From Deinococcus terrestris (GTDB lineage Bacteria > Deinococcota > Deinococci > Deinococcales > Deinococcaceae), in assembly GCF_009377345.1 (NCBI RefSeq), contig NZ_WBSL01000013.1:1-49884 (forward strand): a DNA stretch of 49,884 nt. The letters are read 5' to 3'. The notes below the pieces were generated by a model. It was not told the origin of the DNA and did not search any database. It saw only the letters and a list, made by a program, of their open reading frames with translations. Below are positions 44,646 to 49,884 of the stretch, in pieces. Positions within the stretch are counted from its first letter, which is position 1, and every line of letters begins with the position of its first letter. The position numbers and the translations under genes were made by a program.

Positions 44646-45323
44646 ATGTCCACACCAATTCCGTGTTCCCGCTTGCTGATTCTGATCGGTGGAGTCAGCG
44701 GCGTCGGCAAATCCCACACCGCCCATGCCCTTGGCCGGACCCTTAACGCTCACCTTCTTTCTACTGACGTGTTGCGCGCCGCCATGCGCAGCCTGATCCC
44801 GGCAATCGCCCTGCCCCACCTGCACCACTCCAGTTTTGCATCCTGTTCTGATACGGGCGACCCGGACCTCCTGGCCACCATGGATCAGCAAGCGCAGGCG
44901 CTCGCTCCCGCGCTTCAAGCTGCGGTGGAGCGTGCGCTGTCCGAGCACCGGACGGTGGTGGTCGAGGGCGTGCACCTGCTGCCGAACGAGACCCTGCGGT
45001 TCCGGGGCACCCGGGTGCTGCGCGTCCTGCTGACTGCTCCCAGCGACCGGGTGCATCACGCGCGGTTCGTGCAACGGGCGGCCGATACCGGGGGTCGCCG
45101 ACCGTCGGGTCCAGCCACTGCCCACCTGTCCGCGCTCCGGGAGATGGAGGCTGCGCTGGTCACCCGGGCGCGGGGGACGGACGTGCTGATCCTTCCATCG
45201 GACGGGGCCACGCACCGCGCACTTTGCCGGCTCGCCTTCGAGCACCGGTACGGTGTGGCCGCCGGTCCTTGCCCTTTAAGCCAGGCCCCCCACCTTGCCC
45301 CAGGGGCCCGGATCGGGGCCTGA
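44646..45323 (+). CDS. 2-phosphoglycerate-kinase-like P-loop kinase
   Basis: ATG 44646 is the first start in frame after a non-protein-like stretch. The 225 aa protein has a P-loop (GGVSGVGKS, 15-23) and the diagnostic LSTDVLRAAMRSLIP (38-52), followed by a His/Ser segment (HHSSFAS). The second half carries VVVEGVHLLPNE and an Arg-rich lid region. It matches the archaeal/bacterial 2-phosphoglycerate kinase family (COG2074), which makes 2,3-bisphosphoglycerate, a precursor of cyclic diphosphoglycerate in methanogens. It is shorter than archaeal enzymes, which carry an N-terminal ATP-cone. Bacterial members may have other substrates. It starts an operon with two further genes. Confidence 0.75.
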   Translation: MSTPIPCSRLLILIGGVSGVGKSHTAHALGRTLNAHLLSTDVLRAAMRSLIPAIALPHLHHSSFASCSDTGDPDLLATMDQQAQALAPALQAAVERALSEHRTVVVEGVHLLPNETLRFRGTRVLRVLLTAPSDRVHHARFVQRAADTGGRRPSGPATAHLSALREMEAALVTRARGTDVLILPSDGATHRALCRLAFEHRYGVAAGPCPLSQAPHLAPGARIGA

Positions 45324-45325
45324 CC

Positions 45326-45586
45326 ATGGCTACCCTGCACCTGGGCTTGAACCGTTTCTGGGAGTGGCTGGCGCCCTCCGACCCGGAGTTCCGGGACGTT
45401 CGGCACACCGAGCCCTTGCTCAAGGGAGAGACGGCACCCATCCGGGCCACCCTCCACGCCAGTGAACTCACCGCGCTGCTGAGAGCCCTGGACCACAGCA
45501 CTCCCCCGAGCATCATGGTGCACGACCGGAGGGGGAACGCGCATGTCATCAACCTGGAGCGCGTGGCCTATGTCCGGTGCAAGTGA
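45326..45586 (+). CDS. Small hypothetical protein (86 aa)
   Basis: ATG 45326 follows the kinase stop by two bases. The 86 aa begin MATLHLGLNRFWEWLAPSD and contain TLHASELTALLRALDHST and IMVHDRRGNAHVINLERVAYVR. The last part resembles the end of a LytTR- or GRAM-like beta strand pair, but the match is loose. It is cytoplasmic. The following gene overlaps its end (GTGA), so all three are co-translated. Function unknown. Confidence 0.6.
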   Translation: MATLHLGLNRFWEWLAPSDPEFRDVRHTEPLLKGETAPIRATLHASELTALLRALDHSTPPSIMVHDRRGNAHVINLERVAYVRCK

Positions 45587-46266
45587 GCCGCGCCCGGAAG
45601 CGGCAAGAAGGTCAGGCCTCGGCGCCGCCGCCCGCACAGGACGTCCTCAGTGAACTGATCGGCCGTACGCGCTTCATGGTGCTGCTTCCCGTCGTGGCAA
45701 TTGTGCTGGCGGCCTTCAGCCTCTTCTTGCAGGGGGCCTCGCTGGCCCTGTCTACTCTCTTCCAGACCTGGCGGGCCGTGGTGACTGGAGGCGGTGGGCA
45801 GGCGGGCAGGCTGACCGCCGATGGTCTGGAGGTCGTGGGCACCATGCTGATGGCCGCCATGTTCTACCTGATCGGTGTGGGGATCTACTCCCTGTTCATC
45901 CGGCCATTGAACCTGTCCTCGGCGCTGGAGGTCGAGAGCCTGCCGGAACTGGAGCACAAGGTCGTCTCAGCCACGCTCGTGTTGCTGGGCGTCACCTTCC
46001 TCAAGCAGTTCGTTCGCTGGCAGGGGCCGCTGGAGACGCTCTTGTTCGCGGCAGCATTGGCCCTGACCACGGGGACGTTGGTGCTGTTCCAGAGGGTGCA
46101 TCAGGGGCATGACCTTCGCCCCCCCGGAGCGGTTCTGCGGGCCCGGCGGGAATTGTTCGAGCACGGGAGTGAAGGGGCAGGAGGATCTCATGGGCCAGAA
46201 CACGCCCGCGACGCCGCATCGGAAGACGGGGCCGTGGCAAAGGTCAGGAGCGGGGCAAACCGCTGA
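45583..46266 (+). CDS. YqhA/UPF0114-family membrane protein
   Basis: GTG 45583 overlaps the upstream stop; GTG 45577 is another choice. Hydrophobic segments are at about 30-52 (FMVLLPVVAIVLAAFSLFLQG), 82-108 (GTMLMAAMFYLIGVGIYSLF) and 125-145 (VVSATLVLLGVTFLKQFV), plus one at about 152-168. The family motif GIYSLFIRPLN is present. UPF0114 proteins are membrane proteins of unknown role, found next to varied genes. The C-terminus (about 175-227, RRELFEHGSEGAGGSHGPEHA) is a long polar extension that is unusual. Function unknown. Confidence 0.75.
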   Translation: MSRARKRQEGQASAPPPAQDVLSELIGRTRFMVLLPVVAIVLAAFSLFLQGASLALSTLFQTWRAVVTGGGGQAGRLTADGLEVVGTMLMAAMFYLIGVGIYSLFIRPLNLSSALEVESLPELEHKVVSATLVLLGVTFLKQFVRWQGPLETLLFAAALALTTGTLVLFQRVHQGHDLRPPGAVLRARRELFEHGSEGAGGSHGPEHARDAASEDGAVAKVRSGANR

Positions 46267-46423
46267 ACCCGGTAAAGATGCTCCTGGAGGCGGACCTGGC
46301 CGCCCTCCATTCACTGAGGCCAGCTACCTCCGCTGCCGCCAGGCGTCGCTCAAGGCCTGTGCCCCCCGCACCAGGACCACCGCGCCGTGAGGTCGCGGCT
46401 TGAGCAGGAGGCGTGCTGGGAAC

Positions 46424-47227
46424 TCAGTGCCGGACTTGCACTTCGGCGACCGGGGACGGGTTCAGCACCTTGGGGACGTTCGTCGCCAGCACGTACAGGC
46501 CCATCACGACCAGAAAGCCCGCGAAGCCCCGCTTCAGACTGTCGTTGGAGATATTCTTGCCCACCCGCGCCCCCAGAAAGCTGCCCAGGATGCCGATGAC
46601 GGTGAAGATCGCAATCAAAGTCCAGTTTATGGACAGGTTCTGTTCGGCCAGCACATTCACGTACTTGGCGAAGCCCGCGAAGCTCTTGGCGGCGATGATC
46701 AGCAGGCTGGTGCCGACGGCCAAGCTCATGGGCAGGCCACCCAGCAGCACCAGCGCGGGAATGATCAGGAAGCCCCCGCCCACGCCCACCAGGCCGGTCA
46801 GGGCGCCGACGCCCAGGCCCTCGGCCCCGATCTTGAGGGGCGAGCGCGTGTGGGCCGACTCGCCTTGCGGCTGGGCCTTCGCGGGCCGGAACATCATCAC
46901 GGCGGCGAGCAGCATCACCACGGCAAAGAGCAGCAGTTGCACCACGCCGCTGAGGTACACGCTCAGCGCCGCGCCCAGAAAGGTGCCCACCACGCCGGGC
47001 ACGCCGAACCACAGCACACTGCGCCAGTCGATCTGCCGCTTCAGCGCGTAGGGAATCGACCCGATCAGGCTGATGCCGCCCACGATGGCGAGGGACTCGG
47101 CAATCGCCAGCTTCTCCGGCTCGCCCACGAGGTAGACGAGCACCGGCACCGTCAGGATGGACCCGCCCGACCCCAGCAGCCCCAGCGAGAGGCCGATCAG
47201 GGCCGCGCCGATCCAGGCGAAGATCAT
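46424..47227 (-). CDS. TauE/SafE-family anion (sulfite) exporter
   Basis: The 267 aa protein has about eight membrane helices with the internal repeat of the family: LIGLSLGLLGSGGSILTVPVLVYL near the N-terminus and GVGALTGLVGVGGGFLIIPALVLL in the middle. These GxxGxGGG-type turns mark the two halves. ATG 47227 overlaps the stop of the rhodanese gene (ATGA), so the two are co-translated. In cst loci TauE exports sulfite or thiosulfate produced during persulfide removal. The gene is last in the locus. A membrane location is certain from hydropathy; the substrate is inferred. Confidence 0.9.
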   Translation of the reverse strand: MIFAWIGAALIGLSLGLLGSGGSILTVPVLVYLVGEPEKLAIAESLAIVGGISLIGSIPYALKRQIDWRSVLWFGVPGVVGTFLGAALSVYLSGVVQLLLFAVVMLLAAVMMFRPAKAQPQGESAHTRSPLKIGAEGLGVGALTGLVGVGGGFLIIPALVLLGGLPMSLAVGTSLLIIAAKSFAGFAKYVNVLAEQNLSINWTLIAIFTVIGILGSFLGARVGKNISNDSLKRGFAGFLVVMGLYVLATNVPKVLNPSPVAEVQVRH

Positions 47228-47541
47228 GGCTGCTCGCCGCTCGTCACCTCGCGGCCCTCACGCATCCAGGCCGCGGTGCCCCCGGAGAGGTTCATCAGCC
47301 CGGTCTTACCCTGAGAGGCGAGGGAGGCCGCCGCCTGCGAGGACCGGCCCCCGCTCGCGCAGACCAGTACGGTGTTCGGCTCGATCTCGCCTTCGCGCCC
47401 GGCGAGTTCACTCAGGGGGAGGTTCACGGCCCCGGGAATGTGCCCGGCGGCGTACTCCTCGCGCTCGCGCACGTCCACGAGGCGGGCGCCCCCCCGCTTC
47501 TTGCCTTCAAGTTCGGTGGTGAAGATGTCCTGGTAGGTCAT
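47224..47541 (-). CDS. Single-domain rhodanese
   Basis: The 105 aa protein is a complete rhodanese domain: RLVDVREREEYAAGHIPGAVNLP near the N-terminus and the catalytic loop with Cys61 in LVCASGGRSSQAA. It transfers sulfane sulfur to thiol or cyanide acceptors. The ribosome binding site upstream of ATG 47541 is AGGAG. It follows the CstB-like gene by 63 bp, which contains a strong stem-loop, and overlaps the TauE gene. In the locus it would shuttle sulfur from persulfides. Confidence 0.92.
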   Translation of the reverse strand: MTYQDIFTTELEGKKRGGARLVDVREREEYAAGHIPGAVNLPLSELAGREGEIEPNTVLVCASGGRSSQAAASLASQGKTGLMNLSGGTAAWMREGREVTSGEQP

Positions 47542-47565
47542 GGGAAGCTCCTTTCAGCAAGGGGC

Positions 47566-47592
47566 GGAGGCGGCGCCCCCTGGGCCGCCTCC
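47566..47592. terminator. Perfect 9-bp stem-loop between CstB-like and rhodanese genes
   Basis: GGAGGCGGC (47566-47574) and GCCGCCTCC (47584-47592) form a perfect 9-bp stem with a 9-nt loop. It lies in the 63-bp gap inside the locus, with no T-tract downstream on the transcribed strand. It may act as partial terminator or mRNA processing site that sets the ratio of the genes. Confidence 0.4.
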
Positions 47593-47604
47593 ACCCGGTG
47601 GGGG

Positions 47605-49002
<1,398 letters not shown>

Positions 49003-49012
49003 GGCGAGATCG

Positions 49013-49062
49013 TATACCCCCCCCCCTATCCTGTCAAATACCCAGGGGGGTATACTGTTCCC
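49013..49062. promoter_or_regulatory. CsoR/CstR-type operator and divergent promoters
   Basis: The 60-bp gap between the CstB-like and regulator genes carries ATACCCAGGGGGGTAT (49038-49053), an inverted repeat ATACCC-4-GGGTAT. A related half-site, TATAC followed by ten C residues and TAT, lies at 49013-49029. G/C tracts flanked by TAT/ATA are the hallmark of CsoR-family operators. For the regulator, TATACT (49051-49056) lies 6 nt before ATG 49063. For the minus-strand gene, TTGACA (49037-49032) and TATACG (near 49011-49016) form the promoter. The operator covers both. Confidence 0.7.
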
Positions 49063-49329
49063 ATGACCGCGACCGTCCCCGTGAGTGACCGTGAAGCCGA
49101 AAAGACCAAAATTCTCAACCGACTGCGCCGCCTGGAGGGACAGATTCGGGGTCTCCAGAAGATGGTGGAGGAGGAGAAAGGCTGCGTGGAGGTGATGAGC
49201 CTGTACGCCAGCGCCAAGAGTGCCTTCGAGTCCACCGGCGACGTGATCCTGGAAACCTACGTGGAAATGTGCCAGGCACGCGGGGAGAAGCCCGCTGACC
49301 TCGTGCGGCTGCTCAAGCTCGCCCGTTGA
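49063..49329 (+). CDS. cstR: CsoR-family repressor, CstR-like persulfide sensor
   Basis: ATG 49063 follows a TATACT -10 by 6 nt. The 88 aa protein has the three-helix CsoR fold: [25 protein letters not shown] (helix 1-2), then [23 protein letters not shown]. Cys41 and Cys70 are 29 residues apart, as in both CsoR and CstR. The intervening copper-ligand His of CsoR (four residues before the second Cys) is Tyr66 here, which favours CstR (persulfide sensing) over copper sensing. It probably represses itself and the divergent cst genes. Located next to the operator described for 49013-49062. Confidence 0.85.
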   Translation: MTATVPVSDREAEKTKILNRLRRLEGQIRGLQKMVEEEKGCVEVMSLYASAKSAFESTGDVILETYVEMCQARGEKPADLVRLLKLAR

Positions 49330-49348
49330 GGGACGCTCTCAACGTCCC
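49330..49348 (+). terminator. Stem-loop after the CstR-like gene
   Basis: GGGACG (49330-49335) and CGTCCC (49343-49348) form a 6-bp stem with a 7-nt loop, starting at the base next to the TGA. No T-run follows. Probable weak terminator. Confidence 0.35.
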
Positions 49349-49370
49349 GGAACTTCGCCGAATGCACATA

Positions 49371-49443
49371 CCCCGAAGAAGTTAGGGCTCCCCTGGGGAA
49401 TGCCATGAGCAGAGCCGCTGGAAAAAGGGGACGAACTTCGGGG
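49371..49443. repeat. Inverted repeat CCCCGAAG / CTTCGGGG
   Basis: CCCCGAAG (49371-49378) and CTTCGGGG (49436-49443) enclose a 57-bp loop upstream of the truncated recombinase gene. It could be a remnant of the site bound by that recombinase. Function not established. Confidence 0.25.
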
Positions 49444-49762
49444 TCAAATCGAAGAAGCGAACTCCTTGCGGGAGGTGGTGTGGGAAACCGTCAAGTTGTG
49501 GCGCAAGCACCACCTGACCTACGACCAGACCAAGCACGTCGTCGAGGACGCCAGGCGAGCCCTGGGGCTCGCCGCCCCCAAGGAGCGCAGGCGCACGGTG
49601 GACCGCCTCGACCGTGAGGAGATCGAGCGGCTGATCGAGGCGGCCTACCGACGGGCCAGTGGGTATGGGCTGATGGTCAAGACGCTGTTCTACACCGGGG
49701 CACGGGTCTCCGAGTTCGTCAACATCCGCGTGACGGACCTGCACTTGGCCTTGGACCGGTAA
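49409..49762 (+). pseudogene. Tyrosine recombinase, truncated by an IS3-type insertion
   Basis: An open frame runs from 49409 (after an in-frame TGA) to TAA 49760. Its likely start is TTG 49466 or a lost upstream codon. It encodes the N-terminal SAM-like domain (TVKLWRKHHLTYDQTKHVVED) and the start of the catalytic domain (DREEIERLIEAAYRRASGYG, LFYTGARVSEFVNIRV with the first catalytic Arg). The remaining active-site residues (K, HxxR, H, Y) are absent. The frame stops right where the IS3-type element appears to begin, so insertion probably destroyed the gene. Confidence 0.65.
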
Positions 49763-49884
49763 TGCTCCAGGAAATCCTTCCAAAATCACCCGCCCCCTTG
49801 CGAGGGTCGGGCACACTGGAGGGAAAGTATGGGGAAGCAACGGAAAAACTGGCCGACGGACACCAAGGAGCAGATCGTCCTGGC
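49763..49884 (+). mobile_element. Left end of an IS3-family insertion sequence
   Basis: Sequence from about 49763 (TGCTCCAGGAAATCC) onward precedes a transposase gene by 66 bp and starts just after the truncated recombinase frame. The exact end and target duplication cannot be defined because the right end lies outside the window. Confidence 0.45.
49829..49884 (+). CDS. IS3-family transposase OrfA, N-terminus (cut by window edge)
   Basis: ATG 49829 follows GGAGGG by 5 nt and encodes MGKQRKNWPTDTKEQIVLA before the window ends. This is the start of IS3-type OrfA proteins, with the helix-turn-helix beginning near EQIVLA. Assignment is based on 18-19 residues only. Confidence 0.6.
   Translation, partial: MGKQRKNWPTDTKEQIVL

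Noticed and set aside
49017..49026. Run of ten C residues as a sequencing error
   Set aside because: It is flanked by TATAC and TAT and fits the CsoR/CstR operator half-site pattern, so it is likely real, though its exact length may vary.

Overview
The window is high-GC DNA from a Deinococcus or close relative. The basis is codon use, recognisable deinococcal protein families, and many genes whose start codon lies 5-7 nt after a TANNNT -10 element (leaderless transcription, typical of this lineage). It looks like an accessory stretch (megaplasmid or genomic island). IS ends sit at both edges, a Tn3-family transposon lies near the left, and several gene remnants and paralogous duplications are present. 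No rRNA, tRNA or CRISPR array was seen.

Layout. 1-165: left part of an IS630-type element. 191-3654: a secreted unknown protein, then a metal-handling group (membrane DUF305 protein, 18-Cys Csp3-type copper storage protein, DUF421/YetF protein, CDF zinc/cadmium exporter). 4067-8068: Tn3-family transposon core with a divergent tyrosine recombinase and transposase TnpA. 8171-31880: about 24 kb dominated by exported proteins of unknown function. These include two 663-665 aa beta-propeller paralogues, two ~490 aa propeller lipoprotein paralogues, a WD40 protein, BsuPI-like and BIG2-like proteins, and a decayed PQQ gene joined to a quinone oxidoreductase tail that is coupled to a RraA-like gene. 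A histidine phosphatase, a zinc-ribbon protein and an Xre/MbcA-RES toxin-antitoxin pair are interspersed.

32105-35897: a signalling operon of sensor kinase, FixJ/NarL response regulator, exported HbpS/GlcG-type haem-binding-like protein and exported ankyrin protein. 35920-36591: remnants of a BsuPI-like gene and a PAP2 phosphatase gene. 36648-41355: a Cd/Zn detoxification operon (P1B-ATPase, broken DUF305, frameshifted second CDF, Sco-like copper chaperone, CadC-type ArsR repressor, small membrane protein), with an imperfect ArsR-type operator inside the ATPase promoter. 41888-46266: a 3-hydroxyacyl-CoA dehydrogenase, a CAX Ca2+/H+ antiporter, and a 2-phosphoglycerate-kinase-like operon ending in a YqhA/UPF0114 protein. 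46424-49329: a Cst-type persulfide detoxification locus (TauE exporter, rhodanese, CstB-like persulfide dioxygenase-rhodanese) divergent from its CstR-like regulator, with a G/C-tract operator between them. 49409-49884: a tyrosine recombinase gene cut off by the start of an IS3-type element.

Points most worth a second look: the exported-protein paralogue island; the HbpS-like three-component operon with a perfect palindrome; a ~200 bp non-coding repeat present at 25.7 and 41.5 kb; the PQQ::oxidoreductase chimera; and the two metal clusters that share CDF and DUF305 paralogues, one intact and one decaying.
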